From Neobacillus niacini NBRC 15566 (GTDB lineage Bacteria > Bacillota > Bacilli > Bacillales > Cytobacillaceae): 64,000 bases of DNA. Every line of letters begins with the position of its first letter. The first letter of the stretch is position 1. The DNA is taken from positions 1 through 64,000 of the forward strand of contig NZ_BCVA01000008.1 in the NCBI RefSeq assembly GCF_001591505.1, in the 5' to 3' direction. Shown in pieces: positions 6,449 through 16,444 of the stretch. The notes beneath the pieces were generated by a model, which ran no database searches, had not been told where the DNA came from, and saw only the letters and a program-made list of their open reading frames with translations. The translations under genes and the position numbers were made by a program.

Positions 6449-7576
6449 GTGACTGTTAAAGCTATGACTTCAAAAGAAGTAACAAAGAAAGTCTTTAATA
6501 AGGAAGAATTATTTATTTTCGATGTTCGTAATGAAAGTGACTTTCAGGATTGGAAAATTGAAGGAGAAAACTTCGAGTATTTTAACATTCCCTATTTTGA
6601 ATTACTAGATGGTGTTGAAGAGATCATCGATAAGATTCCATCAGATAAGGAAGTTTTAGTGGTATGTGCAAAAGAAGGATCTTCTATCATGGTGGCAGAA
6701 ATGCTCTCGGACGCAGGGCTTAAGGTTTCTTACCTACAGGGTGGTATGAAAGCATGGAGTGAGCATTTAGAACCAGTAAAAGTCGGAGAGTTAAGAGACG
6801 GCGGAGAAATGTATCAGTTTGTCCGTGTTGGCAAAGGTTGTTTATCTTACATGGTTGTGTCGAACAATGAGGCTGCGATTATAGACGCCACTCGTATGAC
6901 AGACATTTATCTTGAATTTGCTGATCGTATTGGTGCAAAAATTACTCATGTTTTTGACACACACCTACATGCCGATCACATTTCCGGTGGTAGAACGATT
7001 GCAGAAAAAACGGGTGCAACGTATTGGCTGCCGCCAAAGGACGCAACAGAAGTAACGTTTGCGTATCAGCCATTAGAAGATGGTAATGATGTTGAAAATG
7101 GTCATGTGAAAATCAATATCCACGCCTTGTATTCACCAGGTCACACGATTGGATCTACTTCATTTATTGTTGATGAGAAGTTCTTACTCTCCGGTGATAT
7201 CTTGTTTATTGACTCTATTGGCAGACCTGATTTAGCAGGATTGGCACAGGATTGGGTAGGGGATTTAAGAGAAAGTTTATATAAGCGCTACAGAGAATTA
7301 TCAGAGGATTTAACGGTTCTTCCTGCTCACTTTATGATTATTGATGAATTGAATGAAGATGGCAGTGTCGCTGAAAAATTAGGAACATTGTTCGCGAAAA
7401 ACCATGGCTTAAACATAGAAGATGGAAATGAGTTCAGAAAAATGGTTACGGAAAACCTGCCGCCACAACCAAATGCTTATCAAGAGATTCGTGAAACAAA
7501 TATGGGGAAAATGAATCCAGATTTAGAAAAACAACGCGAAATGGAAATTGGACCAAATCGCTGTGCCGTTCGATAA
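6449..7576 (+). CDS. yrkH: Persulfide dioxygenase with N-terminal rhodanese domain (CstB/YrkH-like)
   Basis: I chose the GTG at 6449, 8 bases after GGGGGT; the TTG at 6443 is too close to it. The 375-residue protein starts with a rhodanese domain (to about 105) whose loop is CAKEGSS (Cys73), a variant of the usual CxxGxRS. A metallo-beta-lactamase domain follows, with metal motif HLHADH (172-177), SPGHT and SGDILF. Persulfide dioxygenases of this fold use Fe(II) and oxygen to turn glutathione- or bacillithiol-type persulfides into sulfite, and the adjacent rhodanese domain can yield thiosulfate. Domain order differs from CstB, which has its rhodanese part C-terminally. Confidence 0.88.
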   Translation: MTVKAMTSKEVTKKVFNKEELFIFDVRNESDFQDWKIEGENFEYFNIPYFELLDGVEEIIDKIPSDKEVLVVCAKEGSSIMVAEMLSDAGLKVSYLQGGMKAWSEHLEPVKVGELRDGGEMYQFVRVGKGCLSYMVVSNNEAAIIDATRMTDIYLEFADRIGAKITHVFDTHLHADHISGGRTIAEKTGATYWLPPKDATEVTFAYQPLEDGNDVENGHVKINIHALYSPGHTIGSTSFIVDEKFLLSGDILFIDSIGRPDLAGLAQDWVGDLRESLYKRYRELSEDLTVLPAHFMIIDELNEDGSVAEKLGTLFAKNHGLNIEDGNEFRKMVTENLPPQPNAYQEIRETNMGKMNPDLEKQREMEIGPNRCAVR

Positions 7577-7594
7577 AAAAAGGAGGTAATAAAT

Positions 7595-7822
7595 ATGGAA
7601 GCAAATAAAATTTTAGACGCAAAAGGGCTTGCATGCCCAATGCCAATTGTTAAAACAAAAAAGGCGATGAATGATTTAGAAAGTGGTCAAGTACTAGAAA
7701 TTCATGCGACAGATAAAGGGGCAAAAAATGACCTTACTGCATGGGCAAAATCAGGTGGTCACGAACTAATTAAACACGATGAGGAGAACGATGTGTTTAA
7801 GTTTTGGATTAGAAAAGGGTAA
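7595..7822 (+). CDS. yrkI: TusA sulfur-carrier protein (YrkI-like)
   Basis: The 75-residue protein is a single TusA domain with [15 protein letters not shown] and carrier Cys14. It closely resembles the N-terminal domain of the fusion protein at 5823 over its entire length. It would accept sulfane sulfur and pass it to rhodanese or dioxygenase partners. The start ATG follows AAGGAGG, 18 bases after the dioxygenase gene, so the two are translated from one message. Confidence 0.93.
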   Translation: MEANKILDAKGLACPMPIVKTKKAMNDLESGQVLEIHATDKGAKNDLTAWAKSGGHELIKHDEENDVFKFWIRKG

Positions 7823-7828
7823 GAATAT

Positions 7829-7851
7829 GGGAACCAATCAGGTTCCCTTTT
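7829..7851 (+). terminator. Intra-operon terminator/attenuator
   Basis: GGGAACC pairs with GGTTCCC around AATCA and is followed by TTTTC, lying between the TusA and permease genes. It may reduce expression of the permease. Confidence 0.65.
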
Positions 7852-7869
7852 CTTAAGGGGGGAAATACC

Positions 7870-8646
7870 ATGGATTTTGGATTTATTATGATTATTTTCT
7901 TAATTGGTTTTATAGGATCCTATATATCAGGAATGTTAGGAATAGGCGGTTCCATTATTAAATATCCGATGTTGTTATACATTCCACCTTTATTTGGTCT
8001 GGCAGCATTTAGCGCCCACGAAGTATCTGGAATAAGTGCTGTTCAAGTGTTCTTTGCGACCATTGGTGGTGTATGGGCCTACCGTAAAGGCGGTTATTTA
8101 AATAAAACACTAATTGCATATATGGGTGGAAGCATATTAATGGGTAGTTTTGTTGGGAGTTTTGGTTCAAGATTAATGACAGAGGGTGGAATTAATCTAG
8201 TTTATGGTATATTAGCATTAATAGCGGCTGTCATGATGTTTATTCCTAAGAAAGGAATCGACGATATACCTCTTGATCAAGTGAAGTTTAATAAATGGCT
8301 GGCAGCAGCTCTTGCATTAATTGTTGGAGTTGGTTCTGGCATTGTTGGTGCAGCAGGTGCATTCTTATTGGTACCTATCATGCTCGTGGTATTAAAAATT
8401 CCAACTAGAATGACCATTGCGTCCTCATTAGCGATAACTTTCATCTCTTCAATTGGTGCGACGGTGGGGAAGATTACAACCGGACAAGTTGATTTTGTAC
8501 CCTCGCTCATAATGGTGATTGCCAGCTTAATCGCATCCCCACTTGGTGCAATGGCTGGAAAGAAGATCAATACGAAGATCTTACAAGTTGTACTGGCATT
8601 ATTAATCTTAGCAACAGCTATCAAGATTTGGATGGATATCTTGTAA
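7870..8646 (+). CDS. yrkJ: TauE/SafE-family permease (YrkJ-like), probable sulfite/thiosulfate exporter
   Basis: The 258-residue protein has about eight membrane helices in two repeats. Each carries the family's glycine-rich GxGGxxIK- or GAxGAFLLVP-type motif (near residues 24-32 and 155-166). TauE/SafE proteins are proposed to export sulfite, sulfoacetate or other sulfur oxyanions. As the last gene of the CstR block it would remove sulfite or thiosulfate made by the persulfide dioxygenase, the same role as TauE in staphylococcal cst operons. GGGGGGAAA gives it a strong ribosome binding site. Confidence 0.88.
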   Translation: MDFGFIMIIFLIGFIGSYISGMLGIGGSIIKYPMLLYIPPLFGLAAFSAHEVSGISAVQVFFATIGGVWAYRKGGYLNKTLIAYMGGSILMGSFVGSFGSRLMTEGGINLVYGILALIAAVMMFIPKKGIDDIPLDQVKFNKWLAAALALIVGVGSGIVGAAGAFLLVPIMLVVLKIPTRMTIASSLAITFISSIGATVGKITTGQVDFVPSLIMVIASLIASPLGAMAGKKINTKILQVVLALLILATAIKIWMDIL

Positions 8647-8711
8647 GCTTTAAGATTCCGCTAATAGCCCGAATGTTTAAAAATGGTGAAGCTGTTTTAT
8701 TTTGTGTAAAC

Positions 8712-8757
8712 AAAAGCAATCGACCCAGCATTGCATTGGTCTGGGCGATTGCTTTTG
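8712..8757. terminator. Bidirectional terminator
   Basis: AAAAGCAATCG-CCCAG pairs with CTGGG-CGATTGCTTTT. It lies between two converging genes, the permease and the serine hydrolase. Confidence 0.85.
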
Positions 8758-8827
8758 AGTACCAATGATACAACAATTACAAAATAATCATTGTTTTCCT
8801 TAAATAATTCAACACATATGCCTTTTC

Positions 8828-9991
8828 TTAAAGCGAACTATAAATAACCGAGCGAAGCCGTGGCTGATGGTAAGCCTCAAAGTTAGGCAACATTTGCTGC
8901 ATATACACTGCAGAAAGCTTTTCTTTTGGGTCGATTAATACCCACGTACCCGCTAAACCACACCAGCCAAATTCTCCAATTGAACTGTTACTGCCAGCTA
9001 AAGTCGGATCGATCATGACTCTGACACCCAATCCATAACCATAGCCCTTGAGATAGTCCCAATTATAGTACGGCAACACCTCAGGCTGTAGATGATTGGT
9101 GGACATTAGTTCTACCGTCTTTCTCCCCAAAATTTTGACCCCGTTAAGCTCTCCGCCGTTTGCCAACATGTGGGCAAATCGACTATAGTCACCTAACGTC
9201 GACAGCAGACCTGCACCTCCACTTTCAAACTTGGCTTCTGGTTGATAATACCCATCCAATAAAGAATTTTTGGTTAACTCTCCATTTTCGCTGCGATTGT
9301 AAAGGTTGCTAAGACGCTCTCTTTTCTCCTCGGGAATCTTGAAGAATGTGTCCTTCATTTCCAAAGGATCAAAAATCTCATCTTGTAAAAATTGTCCAAA
9401 GGATTTACCTGACACGACTTCAATCAGTGCACCTAATACGTCATGACTATAGCCATATTGCCATTGTGTCCCCGGTTCAAAGGCAAGTGGAATCTTGCTG
9501 AGCATTTTAAAGAGGGATCTTACATCTAAATTCTCAGAACCGTTGTCGTTATTAAAGTTATTGATCGCCACTTTAACCGAACGTTCCGTTTCATTTCCTT
9601 CCCCTCCATAGGTTAATCCGGAGGTCATCATGAAGAGATCTTTGACCCTGATTGATTTTGAAGAGGGTAAAATCGACAACTCTCCGTTTATATTTCTATG
9701 GTAAACTTTTGGTTCTTTGAATTCCGGAAGATAATCCTCAAGAGGATCATTCAGCAAAAACAATCCCCGTTCATATAAAATAAGGGCAGCAACACACGTA
9801 ACCAATTTGGTGTTTGAAAAAATTCTATAAATCGTATCGTGGAAAATTGGTTTTTCAGATTCAATGTCGGCATATCCTATGTAATCTTCAAATACTGTTT
9901 TCCCCTGATAGGTAACCGAACAAGCACATCCAGCCGGACCGTTTTCGACAAAGCTTTTTAATAATGGATGTAGTTTTTCAAATGATTTCAA
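8828..9991 (-). CDS. Serine hydrolase of the class C beta-lactamase/esterase family
   Basis: I chose the TTG at 9991, 5 bases after AAGGGGGGAAG; the frame extends to 10054 but no signal supports that start. The 387-residue protein has the family's SxxK motif (S59-N-T-K62), the YSH motif (Tyr181) and a glycine-rich end near GWCGLAGTW. Ser59 would be the acyl-enzyme nucleophile and Lys62/Tyr181 the general bases. No signal peptide is seen, so it acts in the cytoplasm, as an esterase or peptidase, not a drug-resistance enzyme. No operon partner; its promoter region faces the xylan esterase gene. Confidence 0.85.
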   Translation of the reverse strand: MKSFEKLHPLLKSFVENGPAGCACSVTYQGKTVFEDYIGYADIESEKPIFHDTIYRIFSNTKLVTCVAALILYERGLFLLNDPLEDYLPEFKEPKVYHRNINGELSILPSSKSIRVKDLFMMTSGLTYGGEGNETERSVKVAINNFNNDNGSENLDVRSLFKMLSKIPLAFEPGTQWQYGYSHDVLGALIEVVSGKSFGQFLQDEIFDPLEMKDTFFKIPEEKRERLSNLYNRSENGELTKNSLLDGYYQPEAKFESGGAGLLSTLGDYSRFAHMLANGGELNGVKILGRKTVELMSTNHLQPEVLPYYNWDYLKGYGYGLGVRVMIDPTLAGSNSSIGEFGWCGLAGTWVLIDPKEKLSAVYMQQMLPNFEAYHQPRLRSVIYSSL

Positions 9992-10088
9992 ACAACTTCC
10001 CCCCTTACGATGCATCGACTTACAGAAAAGTAGATGATACTCCCATTTAACCATTTATTGTTAATTGCAACAAGATTATATTAATAAT

Positions 10089-10102
10089 ATAAAGCGATTT
10101 CA
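10089..10102. promoter_or_regulatory. Candidate cre (CcpA) site near the xylan-esterase promoter
   Basis: ATAAAGCGATTTCA matches 12 of 14 positions of the cre consensus. It lies just upstream of a possible promoter (TTGACC 10111-10116, TAAAAT 10133-10138, 16-base spacing) reading toward the esterase gene. Confidence 0.35.
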
Positions 10103-10138
10103 AAAATGCATTGACCTTTCTGAAAATAATAATAAAAT

Positions 10139-10321
10139 TAATACACATAGACTTTGTTTGTTGAATGAATAAACTTTGTAAATTTAGTAGCAGTAACATT
10201 GAAAAAGGTGGTTATTACTTTTAAAAATAACCAAAAGGCTCCCATTGGATCGGCAACAGGTGTCAATTATGAAGCTTCATGTGTCATAAAAATTGATCAT
10301 TCATAGGAGAGATAGGTAACG
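10139..10321 (+). other. Leader region of the SGNH esterase gene
   Basis: The stretch holds a small hairpin (GGTTATT 10210 / AATAACC 10226). A 32-codon frame follows AAAAAGG (GTG at 10208 to TAG at 10306); I do not recognise its peptide, and it may be a gene remnant or an uORF. The esterase ribosome binding site GGAGAGAT lies at 10306-10313. Confidence 0.35.
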
Positions 10322-12049
10322 ATGACAGAAAGCAGATTAATAAATAACGATTTCAAGTCACCAAAAAATCCAGTAGTAAAGAAAGATAGTTTTTTCGTTA
10401 TGTTCGAGAAAGTGATTGAGGCAACTCCCCGTAATGAAGGGAAGCCTTCGCAGGAGATCTATTTGGATGGAGAACGATTAAAAAGTATTGCCAGGCTTGT
10501 AGGTGGCGTGAAGGATGAGGACATCTTGACGCTCCTTGACGATTGTAAGGGTTTCCGCAAGCTTGTGCATAGTATAGGTATAGTGATTAAAACAGATGCT
10601 GAAAATGCAGGAAAAATTAATTTTATATTACACAATTATGGAAAGCAAAATAAATATGAAACTGGAACACTGCTAAGAATAGCTTGTCCAACAGATGGAA
10701 CCGAGACGATTTTAGAACTTGGGGATTTTCAATGGTCCCTAGATGATGATGTTCCAGGTAAATTTGCCTTTGAATTTAACTATCCTGGTGAACTAGCATT
10801 GGCAAGTGTCAAATTCTATCTTCATGATAACTATAAGGTACCCGAGATACCAATGGAACCACCGGTTGCATTTGGCTCAAAAGGTTACCAGGCTATGATT
10901 AATAAGTCCCTTTTAAGAAAGGGAAACAATCATAGATTAAAAGCAGCTATTGAAAAAGCAGAAGGAGGCGACGATGTTACCATTGCCTATATAGGGGGCT
11001 CCATCACTCAGGGCGCTGGTGCAAAACCAATTCATACCCATTGTTATGCCTACCAATCTTATTTGAAATTCAGAGAAATGTTTGGGAAAGATGATGGCGA
11101 GAACGTTCATTTCATAAAGGCCGGGGTAGGAGGTACACCATCTGAACTTGGCATGATTCGTTATGAACGGGATATTTTAAGGAATGGAAAAGTAGAACCG
11201 GATATTGTGATTGTTGAGTTTGCCGTAAATGATGCAGGAGACGAAACAGAGGGAGTTTGTTATGAAAGCTTATGTTTAAACATACTTTCATCGAAAAACA
11301 AACCAGCTGTTATTTTATTATTCAGCGTGTTTGAAAATGACTGGAATCTGCAGGACAGGCTTTCTCCCGTAGGAAAGCACTATGATCTGCCAATGGTCAG
11401 TGTAAAGGACGCAGTGGTAGAGCAGTTTAGGCTTACGAAGGAAGACGGAAATATCATTACCAAAAGGCAATTTTTTTACGATATTTATCATCCAACAAAT
11501 GACGGTCATACTGTAATGGCCGATTGTCTTGCCTATTTATTTTCAGAAACAAAGAAATCTAGTAAAGACCAGGTTGACATCGAAATCGATAAAACGCCGG
11601 TTATTGGTAATGGTTTTAAGGATGTTCAGTTACTTGATAGGAGAGATAACACAATAAATGCAACGATAAATATGGGCAGTTTTTATGAATTAGATGCTGA
11701 TTTGCAAATGGTAGAGATGGATGCAAACCCTTTTGTTATGTCACAATTCCCGAATAACTGGATGCATACAGCTGCTTCGGGAAATGAGAGTTTCAAAATC
11801 ACGATAAATAGCAAAAGTCTCATCCTTGTTTTTAAGGATTCAGGAAGTAGTGAGTTTGGAATAGCAGAAATATTTGTGGATGGCCAGCATATAAAAACCC
11901 TCGACCCTCATGAAGTGAACTGGACTCATTGCAATACTGTAATCCTGTATCAGGAGAATGTATGCCGGGAACATCAGATAGAAATCAAGATGGCTGCCGA
12001 TCATGAAGACAAATGTTTTACCATACTGGGATTCGGATACACCTTGTAA
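10322..12049 (+). CDS. SGNH-fold (GDSL) carbohydrate esterase, probably acetylxylan-type
   Basis: The 575-residue protein has an N-terminal beta-rich domain (about 1-210), a central SGNH hydrolase domain (about 215-405) and a C-terminal beta domain (about 440-575). Catalytic blocks are visible: GGSIT with Ser227, GVGGTPSELG, VEFAVND with Asn303, and DIYHP with Asp387 and His390. No signal peptide is present, so it acts inside the cell on imported, acetylated oligosaccharides. It lies 71 bases upstream of the (broken) GH115 alpha-glucuronidase, which attacks xylan side groups, supporting a role in deacetylating glucuronoxylan oligomers. The exact ester is inferred from this context. Confidence 0.8.
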   Translation: MTESRLINNDFKSPKNPVVKKDSFFVMFEKVIEATPRNEGKPSQEIYLDGERLKSIARLVGGVKDEDILTLLDDCKGFRKLVHSIGIVIKTDAENAGKINFILHNYGKQNKYETGTLLRIACPTDGTETILELGDFQWSLDDDVPGKFAFEFNYPGELALASVKFYLHDNYKVPEIPMEPPVAFGSKGYQAMINKSLLRKGNNHRLKAAIEKAEGGDDVTIAYIGGSITQGAGAKPIHTHCYAYQSYLKFREMFGKDDGENVHFIKAGVGGTPSELGMIRYERDILRNGKVEPDIVIVEFAVNDAGDETEGVCYESLCLNILSSKNKPAVILLFSVFENDWNLQDRLSPVGKHYDLPMVSVKDAVVEQFRLTKEDGNIITKRQFFYDIYHPTNDGHTVMADCLAYLFSETKKSSKDQVDIEIDKTPVIGNGFKDVQLLDRRDNTINATINMGSFYELDADLQMVEMDANPFVMSQFPNNWMHTAASGNESFKITINSKSLILVFKDSGSSEFGIAEIFVDGQHIKTLDPHEVNWTHCNTVILYQENVCREHQIEIKMAADHEDKCFTILGFGYTL

Positions 12050-12120
12050 CATTTCATTATTCCTGCAAGGAACCGTAATTTTAAAATAATCGAAACTGGA
12101 TGTTAAGAAAGGACTTATTT

Positions 12121-14845
12121 ATGAATTTTTTAATTAATCAAGAAATGTTACATATGGGGGCACTATTTTATCAGGAAAAAGAGGCTTTTAGCGGTGTGAA
12201 TAAAATCGCGGAAAAGGTTATGCATGATGTGGAGTTGGTTTTTGGATATACACCACAAGTAGCCACTGATAAAAAGAAGCTTGGAAAACATGCTGTATTG
12301 TATGGAACATTTACGGTCTTTTTCATTTATCTGAGTTGCTTGGTGTTTCTCCGTTAGTAGATTGGTGCGGTGTGAAGCCGAAACGGAAAGATTCATTTTC
12401 TTTGGGTGAAGACTTGAAGTACATATCTAAAGAACCATCTGTCCGTTACCGTGGCTTTTTTATTAATGATGAATGGCCGGCTTTTGGTAATTGGACGATG
12501 AAGAATTTTGACGGCTTTAATGCGGAAATGTATGATCACGTTTTTGAACTGCTGCTCAGATTGAAAGGTAATTATCTTTGGCCTGCCATGTGGTCTGCCC
12601 GTTTTAGTGATGACGGCCAGGCTTAGCAAATGCTGAACTCGCGGATGAATATGGAGTTGTCATGGGGGCGTCCCATCATGAGCCATGTTTGCGGTATGGT
12701 GAAGAATATAAGTATCTGCGTGGAGAGAACTCAATTTATGGAGATGCCTGGAATTTTATTACGAATAGAGAAGGAATTACAAGGTTCTGGGAAGACGGCC
12801 TGAAGCGCAGTGGCAAATTTGAAAATGTGGTAACGGTGGGTATGCGGGGCGAACAAGATACTACCATTATGGGTAAAGAAGCTACACTGGCTGACAATAT
12901 CGAGTTGCTGCGAGATGTGCTAAGGACACAAAACCAGTTGATTCGGGAAAATATCAATCCAAATCTTTCAGAAGTGCCAAGAATGCTAGCTTTATATAAA
13001 GAAGTGGAACCTTTCTTTTATGGAGATAACGATACACCAGGATTAATGAACTCAGAGGAACTTGAAGATGTCATTCTGATGCTCTGTGATGATAATCATG
13101 GCAACTTACGGACATTGCCAACGGAAGAAATGCGTACCCATAAAGGTGGTTATGGTATGTATTATCATTTTGACTATCATGGCGGCCCGATTTCGTATGA
13201 ATGGATTAATAGTTCCTACCTCCCTAAGATATGGGAGCAGATGAGTATGGCTTACGACTTCGGTATTCGGGACCTGTGGATTGTAAATTTAGGTGATATT
13301 GCTACACAGGAATTCCCGTTATCCTTTTTCATGGATTTGGCTTATGATTTTGAAAAATGGGGAACAAGTGCCGTAAATAAGACGGATATTTACACCATGC
13401 AATGGATTCAAAAACAGTTTGATGGGATATTCGCTCAGGATGAAGTGAAAAAGGCATTTGAGCTGCTCACAGGTTACACAAAGATTGCTCATAACCGCAG
13501 ACCTGAGCACATGAATGCAGATGTATATCATCCGGTGAACTACAAGGAAAGTGATTATACATTAAAGCAAATCGATTACCTTTTGGATATTGCTGAAGAA
13601 CTATATAAGTTTGTGGTTTCTCAGAATCTACCCACTTATTTCTCACTAGTATATTATCCTGCTGTAGGAAATCTCAATTTGCAGAAGATGTGGTTACTTA
13701 CGGAGAAAAATCATTATGATGCAAAGCTTGGGAAAATGGAAGCAAACAGACTGGCTGACCAAATTAGAGAATGCCTGAAAAGAGATAGGGACCTGGTGGA
13801 AGAGTATCATTCGATTGATAAAGGTAAGTGGTACGGAATGGGGCTATCTGAGCATATTGGTTTTATCAACTGGAACGAAGAAGGATGCAGGTACCCGATT
13901 CTAATGAATGTCTTACCTGCTAGCAAGCCAAGGCTCATGGTCACGGTGGATGGGACGGAACAGTACACGGAGGGCCCTGCTTGGCATAATAATAATCTCT
14001 TTTTAAATGACTTTCTGCAACCTGATATAGAAGAGGCTTCGTTTACAATTTCAAGTTTAAGTGATTTGAACGCAGATTTTAAGATTACTAGCAAAAATCA
14101 GTGGCTGATATGTTCGAAAACGAGCGGCAACCTAGATGGGAAGGAAAAAACAAAGGAGGTCATCTATGTGAAGATTGATCGCAGTGCTATGCATGACGAG
14201 ACAGAAGGCAGTATTGTCGTTGAGATGCCATGCGGCACGGCTACAATAATTGTAAATGCAGCACAGGATGATTTCAGTGATTTACCTGCTATGACCTATG
14301 TCGAAACGAATGGATATATATCGATAGAAGCCGAGCATTACTTTCTGAATAAGGAAGCAACGAATCAGTTTGGTAATGTTAATAGATTTAAAGTGCTCCA
14401 GGGATATGGCAGGACATTATCTGCCGTGAAGGCTTTTCCAACAACGGAATATTTTACTGCAGGAAAGGACGCACCTTATCTGGAATATCATTTCGTCGTA
14501 CAGGAAGCTGGAGTGTATGAATTGGAATTATGTATGCAGCCTTCCAACCCTGTCACTACAGAACATACGTTATTCTGTGGAATACAAGCAAATGAGGATA
14601 TCATTAACATATTAAATACACTCCCAGAAGGATATCGTGTTGATGATCAAAACTGGGCAGCCGGGGTACTTAGTACCATCCGCAGGTACTGTAGCAGCAT
14701 AAATTGTACGGCGGGGTTAAATACACTAAGGATTTATGCAGTAAGCCCAGGATTTATTTTGGAAAAGCTTGTCATCAATCGGGAAGGCAAGAAACCGGCA
14801 AATAGCTACCTGGGCCCGACGGAAACTTATTATGTGGGGAAATGA
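12121..14845 (+). pseudogene. GH115 xylan alpha-1,2-glucuronidase, disrupted by an internal deletion and a frameshift
   Basis: Translation starts at ATG 12121 after AAGAAAGGAC, but the product is split over three frames. Frame one ends with HAVLYGT (about 12309). The reading jumps to frame three at about 12310 with YGLFHLSELLGVSP, and TAG stops that frame at 12624. The third part resumes with LANAELADEYGVVMGASHHEP and runs to 14845. At the first join, the family segment between the substrate-domain start and the YG-LSE-GVSP motif seems to be missing, by my estimate 50-70 codons. At 12620-12625 one T is missing from what should read GCTTTAGCA. The remaining catalytic and C-terminal domains look well kept, so decay is recent. 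GH115 removes (methyl)glucuronic acid from xylan. Confidence 0.85.
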
Positions 14846-15023
14846 GTCGTTACAATCTATTACTGTCACTAAAACTCAAAATAGTCGAATGTGAATCCAA
14901 GTTAAATAGTATTTAAGAATTAAAACTGATTGCATATATACAGGAGGATCATTATAGACGTGGCAAGTAAGTAAGTAATGTGTTAAAATGAATTTCCTTG
15001 GCAGGGGCAACAAAAAGAGCATA
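14846..15023. other. Intergenic stretch without a recognised gene
   Basis: AT-rich sequence following the GH115 pseudogene; AGGAGG occurs at 14941-14946 without a following open frame of note, possibly the relic of a lost gene start. Confidence 0.4.
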
Positions 15024-15063
15024 AAGAAAGCAGGGGGCATGTTTCATATTCCCTGCTTTCTTC
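15024..15063 (+). terminator. Rho-independent terminator
   Basis: AAGAAAGCAGGG pairs perfectly with CCCTGCTTTCTT around a 15-base loop. It is a plausible end for the esterase/GH115 transcript. Confidence 0.75.
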
Positions 15064-15110
15064 ATATCTTAATATAAAAAATCATACATAAGTAATTAAA
15101 TAAACATTTA

Positions 15111-15143
15111 AGCGGACCATCCATATACCGGAGGTCCGTTTTA
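15111..15143 (+). terminator. Second hairpin terminator
   Basis: GCGGACC pairs with GGTCCGT, followed by TTT. It is the second hairpin between converging transcripts. Confidence 0.6.
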
Positions 15144-15219
15144 ATTGGTGAAAAAACAAAATAAAACATTAATAGAAAACAGTAAGGAATTCCCTTATTT
15201 TAGGGCTGTTTTTAGAAAC

Positions 15220-16089
15220 CTACCCATTAACGACTTGTCCACCATTAACATGCAGAATTTGTCCAGTTACATAGGATGAATCTGAATGTGAGGCGAGGTA
15301 GACAAATGCAGGAGCAACCTCCTCCGGCTGTCCAGGACGCTTCATCTGTGAATCCTGTCCAAATTTACTTACTTCTTCCGCAGTAAACGTAGAAGGAATA
15401 AGCGGTGTCCAAATAGGTCCTGGAGCGACTCCATTTACCCTGATTCCTTTCTCAGCCAGCTGAAGGGCAAGAGACCTTGTAAAGGATGTTATGGCACCTT
15501 TTGTAGAAGAATAGTCGAGCAGCTTTGGATTCCCTTTATATGCAGTGATGGATGTTGTATTAATAATGGCACTTCCTTCCTTAAGGTGAGGTAACGCCGA
15601 TTTTGTTAAATGGAACATAGAAAAAACATTTGTCCGGAATGTCTTTTCCAGCTGATCTGTACCGATATCCATAATGCTGTCCTTAGGGTGCTGTTCACCC
15701 GCATTGTTTACAAGGATATCAAGGCCGCCAAGCTCATCTACCGTTTGCTGTACAGCTTCTTTACAGAAGGATTCATCACCGATGTCCCCAGCAATTAATA
15801 GGCACCTTCCACCGTGCTCCTCAACCAGCTGTTTCGTTTCTTCGGCGTCGTTGCTTTCATTTAAATAAATAATCGCAACATTTGCTCCTTCCTTTGCGAA
15901 GGCAATTGCTACTGAACGTCCAATTCCACTGTCTCCACCAGTAATAATTGCATTCTTTCCTTGTAACTTGTCGCTTCCTTTGTAGTTCGGATTTTCGGAT
16001 TCTGGAAGTGGCCTCATTTCCTTCTCCATCCCTGGCTGCTGGTTTTGTTCTTGTGCGGGTAATTTGCTTGGGTATTGTTCATTGTTCAT
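15220..16089 (-). CDS. Short-chain dehydrogenase, general-stress type (YdaD/YhdF-like)
   Basis: The 289-residue protein has a polar, Gln/Pro-rich N-terminal extension (about 1-38) typical of the YdaD/YhdF subgroup, then a classic SDR domain. Visible motifs are the cofactor loop TGGDSGIG (50-57), NNAG (128-131), catalytic Ser180, and Tyr193 with Lys197 in YSSTK. GQILHVNGG near the C-terminus is the usual end. Substrate is unknown for this group; B. subtilis members are sigma-B-dependent stress genes. A sigma-B-like promoter (16130-16155) lies 41 bases before the start, and AGGAGG precedes the ATG. Confidence 0.88.
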   Translation of the reverse strand: MNNEQYPSKLPAQEQNQQPGMEKEMRPLPESENPNYKGSDKLQGKNAIITGGDSGIGRSVAIAFAKEGANVAIIYLNESNDAEETKQLVEEHGGRCLLIAGDIGDESFCKEAVQQTVDELGGLDILVNNAGEQHPKDSIMDIGTDQLEKTFRTNVFSMFHLTKSALPHLKEGSAIINTTSITAYKGNPKLLDYSSTKGAITSFTRSLALQLAEKGIRVNGVAPGPIWTPLIPSTFTAEEVSKFGQDSQMKRPGQPEEVAPAFVYLASHSDSSYVTGQILHVNGGQVVNG

Positions 16090-16129
16090 GGAAAAATGAT
16101 ACCTCCTAAAAATATACTATGGTAATTCA

Positions 16130-16155
16130 GTACCCGTTAGATAAAGGTAATAAAC
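16130..16155 (-). promoter_or_regulatory. Candidate sigma-B promoter for the stress SDR
   Basis: On the minus strand GTTTAT (16155-16150) and GGGTAC (16135-16130) are 14 bases apart, close to the sigma-B consensus GTTTAA-N12-15-GGGTAT. Confidence 0.5.
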
Positions 16156-16337
16156 CCCATTATTGTTTCGAATCTTTTAATCTTATAAAATCGAAAAAAA
16201 TGTAGAAAAATGGAAAACGAAAAATGTTAAAGAGCTCGCGGGAAGGGGAATGATAAATATCAAATACAGCTCAGATGAATATTGTTGCAAGATATGTTGT
16301 TAATGGAATGAACAATACTCTTATGGGGGAATGGAAA

Positions 16338-16442
16338 ATGAAAATCTTTAAACCGGAATGGCTTTCATTAAGCAAAGAAATCAAACTGAAACTAATTCGT
16401 TTAGCGATATTGGAAAACAAGAATAGGTACTTATCACGGTGA
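16338..16442 (+). CDS. Small 34-residue protein, function unknown
   Basis: ATG 16338 is preceded by GGGGGAATGG (16325-16334), and the frame ends at TGA 16442, three bases before a strong terminator. The peptide is basic and helix-prone (FKPEWLSLSKEIKLKLIRLA). It faintly recalls the helical segment of SinI-type peptides, but that is not enough to name it. The compact unit of ribosome binding site, frame and terminator argues that it is expressed. Confidence 0.45.
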   Translation: MKIFKPEWLSLSKEIKLKLIRLAILENKNRYLSR

Positions 16443-16444
16443 TT

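Noticed and set aside
8828-9991. Drug-resistance beta-lactamase
   Set aside because: The SxxK/YSH protein has no signal peptide and resembles family VIII esterases and related serine hydrolases.
12609-12662. In-frame TAG in the GH115 gene as a recoded (pyrrolysine) codon
   Set aside because: Sequence after the stop continues in a different frame; a single lost T explains it better than recoding.
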